From assembly GCA_025937785.1 (NCBI GenBank), contig JAICQQ010000021.1:1-64000 (forward strand): DNA of 64,000 bases, read 5' to 3'. The DNA is from Polyangiaceae bacterium (lineage in GTDB: Bacteria; Myxococcota_A; Polyangia; Polyangiales; Polyangiaceae). The position numbers and the translations under genes are program-made. The notes under the pieces are model-generated. The model had not been told where the DNA came from. It did not search any database and worked only from the letters and a program-made list of their open reading frames with translations. Positions 21,039 to 29,518 of the stretch are shown here, piece after piece. Position 1 is the first letter of the stretch. Each line of letters opens with the position of its first letter.

Positions 21039-21887
21039 ATGGGACTGCTCACCGAGAAAACCGTAGTCATCACCGGTGCCGGGAATGGAATTGGGCGCGC
21101 GACTGCCCTGCTCTTCGCGCAGGAAGGGGCGCGTCTGATCGTCAACGACAGCGGCGCCGCGCGCGACGGCAGCGGCACGCATCGAGGCCCCGCCGACGAA
21201 GTCGTCGAGCTCATCCGCGAGAGCGGGGGCGCTGCGGTTTCCAACTATGACGACGTGGCGACGGAGTCCGGCGCACGCGGCGTGTGCGCTCAGGCGGTGA
21301 ACGAGTTCGGTGGGCTCGACGTACTCGTCAACAGCGCCGGTATCATTCGTGACAAGACGCTGCTGAAGCTGACGCCCGAAAGCTGGGACGAGGTGCTGCG
21401 AGTGCACCTGACGGGCGCATTCCTGTGCACGCAGGCGGCGGCGCTGCAGATGAAGCAGCAGGGGCGAGGTGGACGCATCGTACACACCACCAGTATTTCC
21501 GGCATGCTGGGCAATTTCGGGCAGGCCAACTACGCTGCGGCCAAGGCGGGGGTCTACGGACTCATGCGGACTGCCTCGATCGAACTCCAGCGCTACGAGA
21601 TCTTCGTCAACGCGGTCGCGCCGCTCGCGAAGACGCGCCTGACGGAGGACCTGCCGATGTTCGAGAAGATCGACGACTCCATGACGCCTGCCCACGTGGC
21701 GCCAGCTCATCTGTTTTTCGCCAGCCACCTGAGCGGCAAGCGCACCGGGCACGTGCTCAGCGTGACCGGCGGCAAGATGAGTCTGTACAAGGTGGTCGAG
21801 ACCGCGGGGCGCTTCAAGGAGGCCGAAAACGGCGTCTGGACGGCGGATGAGATCGCCGAGCACTTCGACAGCCTGCAGAAACTCTAG
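21039..21887 (+). CDS. Short-chain dehydrogenase/reductase
   Basis: 282 aa from the ATG at 21039. Rossmann NAD(P) motif GAGNGIGRA near residue 13, NSAGIIRDKTLLKLTPESWD near 95, catalytic Ser in TSISGMLGNFG near 150 and the YAAAK active site just after. The insert with DSGAARDGSGTHRG after the second strand and the wording of the NSAG region resemble the dehydrogenase domain of multifunctional beta-oxidation enzymes (HSD17B4 type), so a 3-hydroxyacyl-CoA substrate is possible. The hairpin at 21922-21948 follows the gene. Confidence 0.85.
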   Translation: MGLLTEKTVVITGAGNGIGRATALLFAQEGARLIVNDSGAARDGSGTHRGPADEVVELIRESGGAAVSNYDDVATESGARGVCAQAVNEFGGLDVLVNSAGIIRDKTLLKLTPESWDEVLRVHLTGAFLCTQAAALQMKQQGRGGRIVHTTSISGMLGNFGQANYAAAKAGVYGLMRTASIELQRYEIFVNAVAPLAKTRLTEDLPMFEKIDDSMTPAHVAPAHLFFASHLSGKRTGHVLSVTGGKMSLYKVVETAGRFKEAENGVWTADEIAEHFDSLQKL

Positions 21888-21921
21888 CGCCGGCCGGCGG
21901 AGAGCACGGTAGCGCCCCAGA

Positions 21922-21948
21922 AATCGGGGGTTTGAACAGCCCCCGATT
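21922..21948 (+). terminator. Hairpin after the SDR gene
   Basis: A perfect 9-bp stem AATCGGGGG / CCCCCGATT with a 9-nt loop, 35 bp after the SDR stop. It is followed by GCTGGTCTTGGG rather than a clean T-run. Confidence 0.5.
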
Positions 21949-22040
21949 GCTGGTCTTGGGGCCGGGTGTTAGGTTTGAGGCCGGGGCTGCCCAGGACACG
22001 CTGCGCCCACCCCTTCTGGTACGCTTCACCGTCCCCTGCA

Positions 22041-23798
22041 ATGCCGCGCGAATCCCAGATTCCCCTGTTCCTTTGGATCGCCACGGCCATCCTCGTGCAT
22101 CTGATGTGGGGCGGCGGTGCCGAGCACGCGGCCGAGCAGATCGAGCAGACGGTCGATATCGGCCGCTTCGCGCGCTCGGTGCGACGGCACGTCCGCGTCA
22201 CCAATCAAACGCTCGAGGTGGGTACCTTCGACGAGAGCTCGAACGAGCTGACCGAACCGACTCCCGATCCGAACGACGAGCTCGACGAACAGCCGGAGCA
22301 GGAACCCGAGAAGGACACGCCGGCCCCGATCAAAGCTCCTGAAGAGAAGCAGCCGAAGCCGACACCACCCAAGCCGGTCGAGAAGAAACTCGAAGAACCG
22401 AAGAAGCCCGAGCCGAAACTCGAGGAAAAGAAGAAAGAAGAGAAGAAGAAGGCCGAGGAGGAAAAGAAGAAGGAAGAAGAGAAGAAGAAGGCCGAGGAGG
22501 AAAAGAAGCTGCTACCGGAGCCGCAGCGCAAGGTGGCTGTGCGCCAGCACGTCGAGGACAAGAACCAAAAGGACAACCCAGACGCGAAGTTCCTCGGCGA
22601 GCACGCCAATCGCGTGAAAGAAGAGACGCAGGCGCGCATCACGTCGACGGAGCAAAACGATCCGAAGCCGACGCCCGGAGGTCATCACGCGGGACCCGAC
22701 AAAAATCCGGGCAATTCCAGCCAAACGAAGATCGCGCAGATGGACGATCGCGAAGGCGATCCCGATCGCCCCCCGTCCGCGACCTCGACGGAGAAGGACA
22801 ATACCGCGCCCAAACCGGTGGCCGCGCTGGCGCCCCGCGCGGGTGCCCCCGAGCAACTCCCCAATCAAACACGCGTAGCTCCACAGGAAGGCCAGAAGGC
22901 TCAGGCTGCCATCAAGGCTGAAGAGGCGGTGGCCCCGACGCTGACCGCGCCGGGTGGTAGCTTCGCCATGTCGCCGCAGCAGCGGGCGATCGCGGAACAA
23001 AAGGGCCAGAAGGCCCGCCAGCGCGTGCTCGGACGTCCCCAACAAGACCCGACGGCGCTCTTGGGCCTCGGTGCTCAGGGCTTGACCGAAAACGGGATCA
23101 ACTTGAACCTCAGCCCGACGACGGCGACCGCCGTGATTGGCCAGAAGCAGCTCTTGGCCGAACGCGCCCGCGACGGCGAGCGGCGGCGCAGCGAGCACCA
23201 GGGCTCCTGGAAGGACCAGAGCTTTCAGAAGTTCAAGAGCGCCACGGAAAACTACGTCGCCGGCGTGAAGCCCGGCAACACCACCGCGCTGAACACGGCC
23301 CACTCACCCTTCGCCAATTACCTGAATGCAATCCATCAGCGGCTGCACCCGATCTTCGCGGATCGCTATTTGACGTCCCTGGCGCGCCTGCCCGGCGATC
23401 ACCCGCTGAACGACATGGACATGTACACGAATCTCGAGATCGTGTTGAGTCCGGACGACGGTCGCATCGTCAAGATGGGAATCACGAAGCCGAGCGGTGT
23501 GACCGCGTTCGATATCGGCGCGCTCGATTCCGTACGCAAAGCCTCACCCTTCGGAGCTGCGCCGTCGGCGATCGTTTCGCCCGACGGCAACGTGTATCTG
23601 CACTGGGGGTTCTACCGGAAACCGGACTACGCGTGCTCCACCTACAACGCCCGGCCCTACATGTTGAAGGCCAAGCCCAAGTCGGCTCCGCCCGAGGTTC
23701 CCCCACCGCCTGCCAAGCCGGAGGAAGGGCGACAGGGCAGCCTGCCCGTGATTGACGACGCCGGTGAGAACGCGGTACGTACGGCCAAGGCTGATTGA
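22041..23798 (+). CDS. TonB-like energy-coupling protein with long charged spacer
   Basis: 585 aa from the ATG at 22041. One N-terminal membrane helix (IPLFLWIATAILVHLMW), an acidic/Pro region, then a Lys/Glu-repeat spacer at about 120-160 (alternating KKAEEE and KKKEEE blocks) followed by a long polar linker. The C-terminal 170 residues resemble a TonB_C fold: NYLNAIHQRLHPIFADRYL, then LEIVLSPDDGRIVKMGITKP and a hydrophobic strand. TonB carries proton-motive energy from ExbBD to outer-membrane receptors. No exbB or exbD lies nearby. The spacer would be long enough to cross the periplasm. The purine-only coding strand at 22417-22508 is notable. Confidence 0.7.
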   Translation: MPRESQIPLFLWIATAILVHLMWGGGAEHAAEQIEQTVDIGRFARSVRRHVRVTNQTLEVGTFDESSNELTEPTPDPNDELDEQPEQEPEKDTPAPIKAPEEKQPKPTPPKPVEKKLEEPKKPEPKLEEKKKEEKKKAEEEKKKEEEKKKAEEEKKLLPEPQRKVAVRQHVEDKNQKDNPDAKFLGEHANRVKEETQARITSTEQNDPKPTPGGHHAGPDKNPGNSSQTKIAQMDDREGDPDRPPSATSTEKDNTAPKPVAALAPRAGAPEQLPNQTRVAPQEGQKAQAAIKAEEAVAPTLTAPGGSFAMSPQQRAIAEQKGQKARQRVLGRPQQDPTALLGLGAQGLTENGINLNLSPTTATAVIGQKQLLAERARDGERRRSEHQGSWKDQSFQKFKSATENYVAGVKPGNTTALNTAHSPFANYLNAIHQRLHPIFADRYLTSLARLPGDHPLNDMDMYTNLEIVLSPDDGRIVKMGITKPSGVTAFDIGALDSVRKASPFGAAPSAIVSPDGNVYLHWGFYRKPDYACSTYNARPYMLKAKPKSAPPEVPPPPAKPEEGRQGSLPVIDDAGENAVRTAKAD

Positions 23799-23840
23799 GA
23801 GCCGAGGTTCGGTTCAGCGGCAGCCTTCCGATTTCACCGC

Positions 23841-24878
23841 GTGGCACCACACGACGACAGAGCGCCCGGGCCAGAGGAACGAGACAGTCGTTTGCTGGCT
23901 CTGGTGACCGGCCTGTCCGTGGTCTCCAGCATCCTCGGCCGCGCGCTCGCCCCTGCCCTGCCGGGTTCAGTGGCTGGCATCACGGCATGGATCAAGGTCT
24001 TCGATCGCGTGAGCGGCTTCTTGGCGCAGCTGTTCGCGATCGCTGGGATCTTGCTGGCGACGCGCATGGTGGGCAGCGCCCTGCGTTCGAGCGCGCACGA
24101 TCTGCTGTTCAAAATCGTCGCGGTACCGGTGACGATCCTAGTGGGCTTTCTCGTCATGATGCGCAGGCGCATCGACTACTCCGAGCCGCGCGGCTCGCTG
24201 GCGCTGGCACTGGCGAGCGGTGCGCTGGCCTTGGCTGCCTCACCGCGTCTGGTGCAGGCGGCGCGCACGCGCGCGGTAGGTTTGGTGCTCGCGCTCACCG
24301 GGCTAGGTAGCTTGCTGCACGCGATTGGCCAAGGCCTCGCGTTGCAGGCCAACCTCGAAGCGCTCCCCGACAGGTTCGTGGCGGCGCGCGTCATGGAGAC
24401 GGCCGGCTTCGCGCTCGGAGTCTTGGTTGCCGCCTGCGCGGCCGCGTGGCTCTTCGGCAGGGGGCATGGAAGCTGGCTCAAGTTGCTCGCCGCGCTCGTG
24501 GCTGCGGCCTTGTTCAGTCACGCCGCGGTGCTCGGCTCGGGCCCCAACGCGCGCTTGTACGAGGTGCTGGCGTCGCGATCCTTGGGATACCTGCTGCGGC
24601 AGCCCGCTCCGTACCTGCCCGGTGCGTTCCTCGGGATCGTCGTGTTGTTTCAGTTCATTTTGGCGATGTGGCTCGTCGTGGCTCGACGGCCCTCGAACTC
24701 CCGGCTGGTGCTGAGCTTGTGCTTGATCAGCGCGGGCGCGACCGACATTCCGCTGCTTGGGCTGGCGTTGACGCTGGCCGCGTTGATGGCGCGAGCCCCC
24801 CTCCCCAGCGACGCCCCGTCGCGCGAGCCACAGCCGTCCTCGGCTTCACCTGGAGCGCTGCGCCGTGCCGCCCCCTGA
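23841..24878 (+). CDS. Multi-pass membrane protein of unknown function
   Basis: 345 aa from a GTG at 23841, about eight hydrophobic helices rich in Ala, Leu and Val, with a short polar N terminus (MAPHDDRAPGPEERDSR) and a Pro/Ser-rich tail. I recognise no motif. It starts 42 bp after the TonB-like gene and overlaps the start of the cytochrome c lipoprotein gene by 14 nt, so the three are likely one operon. Confidence 0.65.
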   Translation: MAPHDDRAPGPEERDSRLLALVTGLSVVSSILGRALAPALPGSVAGITAWIKVFDRVSGFLAQLFAIAGILLATRMVGSALRSSAHDLLFKIVAVPVTILVGFLVMMRRRIDYSEPRGSLALALASGALALAASPRLVQAARTRAVGLVLALTGLGSLLHAIGQGLALQANLEALPDRFVAARVMETAGFALGVLVAACAAAWLFGRGHGSWLKLLAALVAAALFSHAAVLGSGPNARLYEVLASRSLGYLLRQPAPYLPGAFLGIVVLFQFILAMWLVVARRPSNSRLVLSLCLISAGATDIPLLGLALTLAALMARAPLPSDAPSREPQPSSASPGALRRAAP

Positions 24879-25233
24879 CACGACGCGGACGGGCGGGTGG
24901 CTCTTTGCGCTGGTGGCCGCCTGGGGATTGTTCGGCTGCGCGCGCGAACCCAAGCCACCCCTCGAACGCGGCGCCGGGGTCTTCCAACGCTCGTGTGCCA
25001 GTTGCCACGGCGTGGGTCGTGAGCAAAAAGTGGCCCTCGGGTTCAAGGTGGCTCCACCCGATCTCGCGGAGCCTGCGCTGCAGGCGCGCCTGGGTGATGC
25101 CGACTTCAGGCGGGTGATCCGCGAGGGCAAAGGGCAGATGCCACCTTTCGGCAAGATGCTCGACGACGCAGAGGTCAGCGACCTTTTGGTGTACCTGCGT
25201 AGCCTCGCTCGAAGTACCCCGCCGGGGCGTTGA
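24865..25233 (+). CDS. Lipoprotein monohaem cytochrome c
   Basis: 122 aa from a GTG at 24865 overlapping the upstream gene. A lipobox (LFGC) at about residues 22-25 suggests membrane anchoring on the periplasmic side. One haem site CASCH near residue 45 and the distal Met in GQMPPFGKML near 95 mark a class I cytochrome c. It is an electron carrier, partner unknown. Its 3' end overlaps the convergent CPVC gene by 59 bp. Confidence 0.85.
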   Translation: MPPPDTTRTGGWLFALVAAWGLFGCAREPKPPLERGAGVFQRSCASCHGVGREQKVALGFKVAPPDLAEPALQARLGDADFRRVIREGKGQMPPFGKMLDDAEVSDLLVYLRSLARSTPPGR

Positions 25234-25549
25234 GCACGCGGCCGTGCTGTAGCACCGGGCTCGCGCCTACCCCACCGCGTCCGCGACGCTCGGCGCGCTG
25301 CTGCGCTCGGTTGCGCTTTTCGAAGGCCTTCACGCGGCGCAAGTACCAGCGCACCGCGACCGCGATGAGCACCAGCGGCAGCACGGTCAGAAAGCCCGTC
25401 ATCAGCATGATGGCCGTCCGGTTTTCTTCGTTGGCCGCCGAGAAGCACACGGGGCAGGCCGCAGCCACCTCCACCGCCAGCAGGGCTCCCAGCAGCGCTG
25501 CCACCAGCACGAACCGCTTCACACCTGCGCTGAGGGCGCGCGGCTTCAC
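25175..25549 (-). CDS. Small membrane protein with CPVC motif, oxidase cluster
   Basis: 124 aa from a GTG at 25549 that overlaps the stop codon of the subunit III gene (GTGA). A second GTG lies at 25522. The layout is a signal-like helix (FVLVAALLGALLAVEVAA), then the cysteine pair CPVCFSAANEENRT, a second helix (TGFLTVLPLVLIAVAVRWYL) and a basic tail. The Cys pair could bind copper or be redox active, which would fit an oxidase assembly factor, but this is inference. It is the last gene of the cluster and its 3' end runs into the convergent cytochrome gene. Confidence 0.65.
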   Translation of the reverse strand: MKPRALSAGVKRFVLVAALLGALLAVEVAAACPVCFSAANEENRTAIMLMTGFLTVLPLVLIAVAVRWYLRRVKAFEKRNRAQQRAERRGRGGVGASPVLQHGRVLNAPAGYFERGYAGTPKGR

Positions 25550-26127
25550 CAGTACACCTTCCAGTACAGGATTGGCCACATGATCACCACCCAGTACCAG
25601 AAGATGGCGGCGCCGCCGAACAGACCGGACCCGAGCTTGCCGGTGCTGAGCCCCCTGTATACGAAGTAGAGCGCGATGAGCGCGGCGAGCGCATGCAACC
25701 CGTGCGCGCCAACGATGAGATAGAAGAAGCCGCCGTGAGTGCTGGAGGTGAGCGTCAACCCCTCGCCGATCAGCTGCACCCACTCGTAACCCTGAAAGGC
25801 CACGAAGAAGGTCCCCAGCGCGATGGCTGCGAGCAGGGGCCACTTCACCTTGAAGCGCAGCCCGCGTCGGTACTGACGGTGCGCCACGCCGAGCAAGGCC
25901 CCACTCACCAAAAGCGCAGCGGTGTTGATGAGCGTGGCTTCGACGGGCAACCGTGGCTGCCCGGGTGGAGGCCACGTGGTCAGCGCGGACGTCTCGGCGA
26001 TGGTGTGGGCGCTGATGAGCCCGCCGAAAAACATCGACTCACAAAGCACGAAGATCACGGTCGCGAAAACGCCGTGGGGCACCACCAGCTGGCGCTCGGG
26101 GTGGGCTGTACTTGCTCGCGTCGTCAT
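25546..26127 (-). CDS. Haem-copper oxidase subunit III homologue
   Basis: 193 aa with five membrane segments. It carries the CoxIII-type blocks FVLCESMFFGGLISAHTI, LTSSTHGGFFYLIVGAHGLH and WYWVVIMWPILYW. It is a second subunit III-like protein in this cluster, separated from coxIV by a 426-bp gap that contains the repeat, and overlapping the CPVC gene. It probably belongs to the same oxidase or to a related one; it lacks an adjacent subunit I of its own. Confidence 0.85.
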   Translation of the reverse strand: MTTRASTAHPERQLVVPHGVFATVIFVLCESMFFGGLISAHTIAETSALTTWPPPGQPRLPVEATLINTAALLVSGALLGVAHRQYRRGLRFKVKWPLLAAIALGTFFVAFQGYEWVQLIGEGLTLTSSTHGGFFYLIVGAHGLHALAALIALYFVYRGLSTGKLGSGLFGGAAIFWYWVVIMWPILYWKVYW

Positions 26128-26198
26128 CGGCTGAACCTAGCTTAGCAGCCACCCGCCCGCCTGCACTACCGACCCCCGACTACGCCGACGGCTTTCAC

Positions 26199-26438
26199 TA
26201 TCACAGGAAGACGGCAAGACCGAGAAGGTGTCGGCCATCAACGACGGCAAAAGGCACAGTGCAAGCCAACCCGAATGCAGGCACGACTTCTTTTGACCCC
26301 TGCGGGGCACCGCCGGGCTGCGCAAGACGGCCGGCTTCCTGCGCGAAAACCAAGAAAGAAACACAGCGTCCGATGCTTTGGGACTGGGAAGCGAACGAGC
26401 ACATTGCCCTTCCTGGTCTTCCCGACTTCCTGTAAAAA
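26199..26438. repeat. Intergenic repeat with inverted ends, copy 2
   Basis: The left end reads ATCACAGGAAGACGGCAAGA at 26200. The right end (26407-26438), read inverted, is TTACAGGAAGTCGGGAAGAC then CAGGAAGGGC. It matches the outer arm of copy 1 at 16908, which continues CCAGGAAGGGC. The interior differs from copy 1. It lies in the 426-bp gap between coxIV and the downstream subunit III gene. Confidence 0.55.
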
Positions 26439-26446
26439 TCGAAAAG

Positions 26447-26470
26447 CTGGCAACGGCAGCTCGTTGCCAG
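26447..26470 (-). terminator. Perfect hairpin inside the oxidase cluster gap
   Basis: A 9-bp stem CTGGCAACG / CGTTGCCAG with a 6-nt loop, downstream of coxIV on the minus strand. It could end or attenuate transcription before the last two genes. No T-run is visible; it may belong to the repeat copy next to it. Confidence 0.4.
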
Positions 26471-26553
26471 GCATCGCCAACCGCTCGCGCGGGGGGCATC
26501 GACACGAGAAAGTGCCGGCGCCTTGGAGGCTATGCCGGTACTGGGATCCGCTC

Positions 26554-27024
26554 TTAGTGGCCGGAGTCGCTATCGCTGTCGGCGTCGGCGTCGGGGGCGC
26601 CGTGACCGTGCGGATTGGCTGCGATGTGCTTGAGTGCGCGCTCGGTTTCCTGTTTCGCCGCCACGTTCGACCAGTTGCGGCCGGTGTGGTTCATGACGTC
26701 ACCGGAGACACCTGCATAGAACAGGAGCATGAAGATGAGCGCCGTACCGACGAAGTAGGTCACGTACTTCTTCTCGAGCGGCAAGTGCATGAAATGCTTG
26801 ATGACCAGATAAGCCTTCACGAAGGCGATGCCGAAGGCGGTGAGCAGCGTCAGGGCCTGGATCTCGAACATCGGACCCACGACGCTCGCGACGAGCAGAA
26901 TGACGAGGTACTTCCAGATCGTGATGTAGTCGACGTGGCCGTGCTCGGCGTGCCCGTGCTGGTGCCCCTTCTTCGATTTTGGGGACTTACCGCTGACCTT
27001 CTTCGACTTGTTGTGCGTAGCCAT
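26554..27024 (-). CDS. Cytochrome c oxidase subunit IV (prokaryotic type), cluster 1
   Basis: 156 aa from the ATG at 27024 (preceded by AAGGCG; an upstream ATG at 27045 is less likely). A Lys/His-rich N terminus leads to three helices: IWKYLVILLVASVVGPMF, LTLLTAFGIAFVKAYLVIKH and YVTYFVGTALIFMLLFYAG. The motif VKAYLVIKHFMHL is typical of COX4_pro. It ends in an acidic Asp/Ser tail. It stabilises the oxidase. It follows coxIII by 10 bp. Confidence 0.85.
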   Translation of the reverse strand: MATHNKSKKVSGKSPKSKKGHQHGHAEHGHVDYITIWKYLVILLVASVVGPMFEIQALTLLTAFGIAFVKAYLVIKHFMHLPLEKKYVTYFVGTALIFMLLFYAGVSGDVMNHTGRNWSNVAAKQETERALKHIAANPHGHGAPDADADSDSDSGH

Positions 27025-27034
27025 GGGGCGCCTT

Positions 27035-27604
27035 TTATTTAGCAATATAGAGCAACGGGAACAGGAAGATCCAAACCACGTCCACGAAGTGCCAGTAGAT
27101 GCCGACCAACTCGACTCGCTGGAGCTCTTTGCCCTGTCGTGCGTCGACCGCCACGAACGCCATGATGATGGCGCCAGCGATCACGTGGAGCGCGTGTAAG
27201 CCTGCCGCCGTGTAGTAGAACGACCAGAATGCGTTGGTCGTGATCGTGTAGCCGCTCGTGATCTCGATGGTCCATTCGACGGACTTGACCATGACGAAGG
27301 TCAGCGCGCCCCCGATCGTGCACATCAAGAGCTTGAAGGCTTTCTCACCGTCCTTCTTCTCGGCAGCCTGGTGCGCGAGCACCGCGGTCAGGCTCGAGGT
27401 GAGCAGCACCAACGTGTTGAAGGCGCCGATCCAAGTGTTGGTGTGAGAGGCGTAGTCGCCGAACTCGGGGTGGCCGAGCCGGTGCATGATGTACGAGCCG
27501 AGCAGGCCGCCGAAAATGACGATTTCGGACGCGATCACCCACCAGACGGCGAGGCGCCCCGTCGGGGTCCCGGAGGCGCTACGTGTGGTTGCAATGGGCT
27601 TCAT
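27035..27604 (-). CDS. ctaE: Cytochrome c oxidase subunit III, cluster 1
   Basis: 189 aa, five helices, the short bacterial type. Recognisable blocks are WWVIASEIVIFGGLLGSYIM, FNTLVLLTSSLTAVLAHQAA, AGLHALHVIAGAIIMAFVA and YWHFVDVVWIFLFPLLY. Subunit III binds subunit I and protects its proton uptake. It sits between coxI and coxIV on the minus strand. Confidence 0.93.
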   Translation of the reverse strand: MKPIATTRSASGTPTGRLAVWWVIASEIVIFGGLLGSYIMHRLGHPEFGDYASHTNTWIGAFNTLVLLTSSLTAVLAHQAAEKKDGEKAFKLLMCTIGGALTFVMVKSVEWTIEITSGYTITTNAFWSFYYTAAGLHALHVIAGAIIMAFVAVDARQGKELQRVELVGIYWHFVDVVWIFLFPLLYIAK

Positions 27605-27631
27605 TTCGACTGAGATTTCCGTGGTTGTGGC

Positions 27632-29506
27632 TCAAGAGGGAGCATCTTGGGGCCAATAATCTTTGTCGCGGCCGGGAACGCTGTACTCGTAGGGTCCACG
27701 GTACACCGTCGGTAGCGTCGCGAAATTGCCATGCGGCGGCGGCGAAGGCACCGTCCACTCCAACGTGTTTGCTTGCCAGGGGTTGCGACCCGCCTTGGGC
27801 CCAGAAACGAGGCTCTTGATGAAGTTGTAGAAGAACACGAACTGGAACGCGAGCATCGCGAGCAGGCTGATGGTCGCCAGTACGCGCAGATCCTGGAGCT
27901 CGGGGCGCGCCAGTTCCGGGAAGTTCTCGTAGCTCCAGATGCGGCGGTGATCCCCGGCCGCGCCCAGCACGAAGAGCGGGATGAAGATCATGTTGAACGG
28001 AATGATCGTGCCCCAGAAGTGAATCTTGCCGAGCCGCTCGTCCATCATTCTGCCGAACATCTTCGGGAACCAGAACGTCAGCGCCGCGAAGGTGCCGATG
28101 ATGGCGATGGGAACGAACGTGTAATGGAAGTGCGCCAACACGAAATAGGTGTCGTGGAAGTAGATGTCGGTGCCGCTCGCCCCTAGGAAAATCCCGGTGA
28201 CGCCGCCGATCAAGAATTCGCCGATGAACGATAGGGCCCACAACATCGGCGTGGTCAGCCGGATCGAACCGCCCCACAACGTGGCGATGTACACGAACAT
28301 CATCTCCGCGATGGGCACCGAGATCAGCACCGTCGTCACGGTGAAGATATTGGCCATGCGCGGATCGATGCCCGCGATGAACTGGTGGTGCGCCCACACG
28401 AAGAAGCTCAAGATGCCGGTGGCGAACACGGTGTAGAGCACGACCGGGTACGCGAACAGCTTCTTCCGTGCGAACACGGTCATGATCTCGCCGGTAATGC
28501 CGACCGCCGGCAGCAGCACCACGTACACCTCGGGGTGCCCGAAGAACCAGAACAGGTGCTGCCACAAGATGGGATCGCCCCCGCGCTCGGGATCGAAGAA
28601 CCCGGTGCCCACGGCCTGATCGAAGATCAGCATCACGGCGCCAGCCACCAGCGGTCCCACGGACGCCATGAACAGGATGCTTGCGACGACGATCATCCAC
28701 ACGACAATGGGAATGTCGTACATCTTCATCCCGGGCGCGCGCGAGTTCATCGCCGTCGTGATGAAGTTGATGCCTCCGAGCAAGAAGGCCACGAACTCGA
28801 GCGCGACAGCGGTCACCCACAACGTCGAGCCCAACGGCGTGAGGCTGTACTGCTCCTTGGCCGACAGCGGCGGATACGCGGTCCAAGCGCCGCCGAAGCC
28901 CCCGCCTTCGACGAGGAACGAGCAGATCAGCACCAGCGCGCTCAGGAGGAAGATCTGATAGGACAAGCGGTTGATGCGCGGAAACACCATGTCGTCGCAG
29001 CCGCACATCAACGGGATCAGGTAGTTGCCGAACGCCGCGATCAACACCGGCATCGCGACCCAGAAGATCATGATGGCCCCGTGATTGGTCACCAGCGCGT
29101 TGTATTCGGCAGGTGACACCTGGCCGAACCCCGGCACGCTCATGCCCGGGAACGCCAGCTGCATACGAAATACGTACACCATGAAGGCCCCAATCAGCGC
29201 CATGGCCATACCCGTGAACAGGTACTGCATCGCGATGATCTTGTGGTCGGTCGACCACAGGTACTTCATGAAGAACGACTCGGAGCCGTGGTGCTCACCA
29301 TGACCGCCGTGCCCACCATGGCCGTGCTCGTCGGGCTCGTGGGCGTCTGGATCGTGGGGCGATTCGTCCGGCTCGTGCGCAGGAGCTGGCTCTGCCTGGC
29401 CCTTCGTCGGTCCAGATTCAGGAGCGCCGGCCACGGGCTCGGAGTCGGTGCGCGCTGTGCTGTCGTCTTCGCTAGCGCGGTCTGGTTTGAAACTTGAATC
29501 GGCCAT
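27632..29506 (-). CDS. ctaD: Cytochrome c oxidase subunit I, A1 type, cluster 1
   Basis: 624 aa, twelve helices after a long acidic/His-rich N terminus (about 75 residues with HGHGGHGGHGEHH). The active-site helix reads FGHPEVYVV near residue 325, with the Glu of the D-channel and the Tyr cross-linked to His, so this is an A1-type oxidase. CuB His pair in WAHHQFIAG near 373 and haem ligands in HFHYT near 458. It reduces oxygen to water and pumps protons in the inner membrane. Confidence 0.96.
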   Translation of the reverse strand: MADSSFKPDRASEDDSTARTDSEPVAGAPESGPTKGQAEPAPAHEPDESPHDPDAHEPDEHGHGGHGGHGEHHGSESFFMKYLWSTDHKIIAMQYLFTGMAMALIGAFMVYVFRMQLAFPGMSVPGFGQVSPAEYNALVTNHGAIMIFWVAMPVLIAAFGNYLIPLMCGCDDMVFPRINRLSYQIFLLSALVLICSFLVEGGGFGGAWTAYPPLSAKEQYSLTPLGSTLWVTAVALEFVAFLLGGINFITTAMNSRAPGMKMYDIPIVVWMIVVASILFMASVGPLVAGAVMLIFDQAVGTGFFDPERGGDPILWQHLFWFFGHPEVYVVLLPAVGITGEIMTVFARKKLFAYPVVLYTVFATGILSFFVWAHHQFIAGIDPRMANIFTVTTVLISVPIAEMMFVYIATLWGGSIRLTTPMLWALSFIGEFLIGGVTGIFLGASGTDIYFHDTYFVLAHFHYTFVPIAIIGTFAALTFWFPKMFGRMMDERLGKIHFWGTIIPFNMIFIPLFVLGAAGDHRRIWSYENFPELARPELQDLRVLATISLLAMLAFQFVFFYNFIKSLVSGPKAGRNPWQANTLEWTVPSPPPHGNFATLPTVYRGPYEYSVPGRDKDYWPQDAPS

Positions 29507-29518
29507 GGTTCTTCCTGA

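Noticed and set aside
26199-26438. Insertion sequence
   Set aside because: The element is too short and holds no transposase frame; only inverted ends are seen.
27579-29258. 559-residue minus-strand frame over coxI
   Set aside because: Out of frame with coxI, which is full length and has every catalytic motif.
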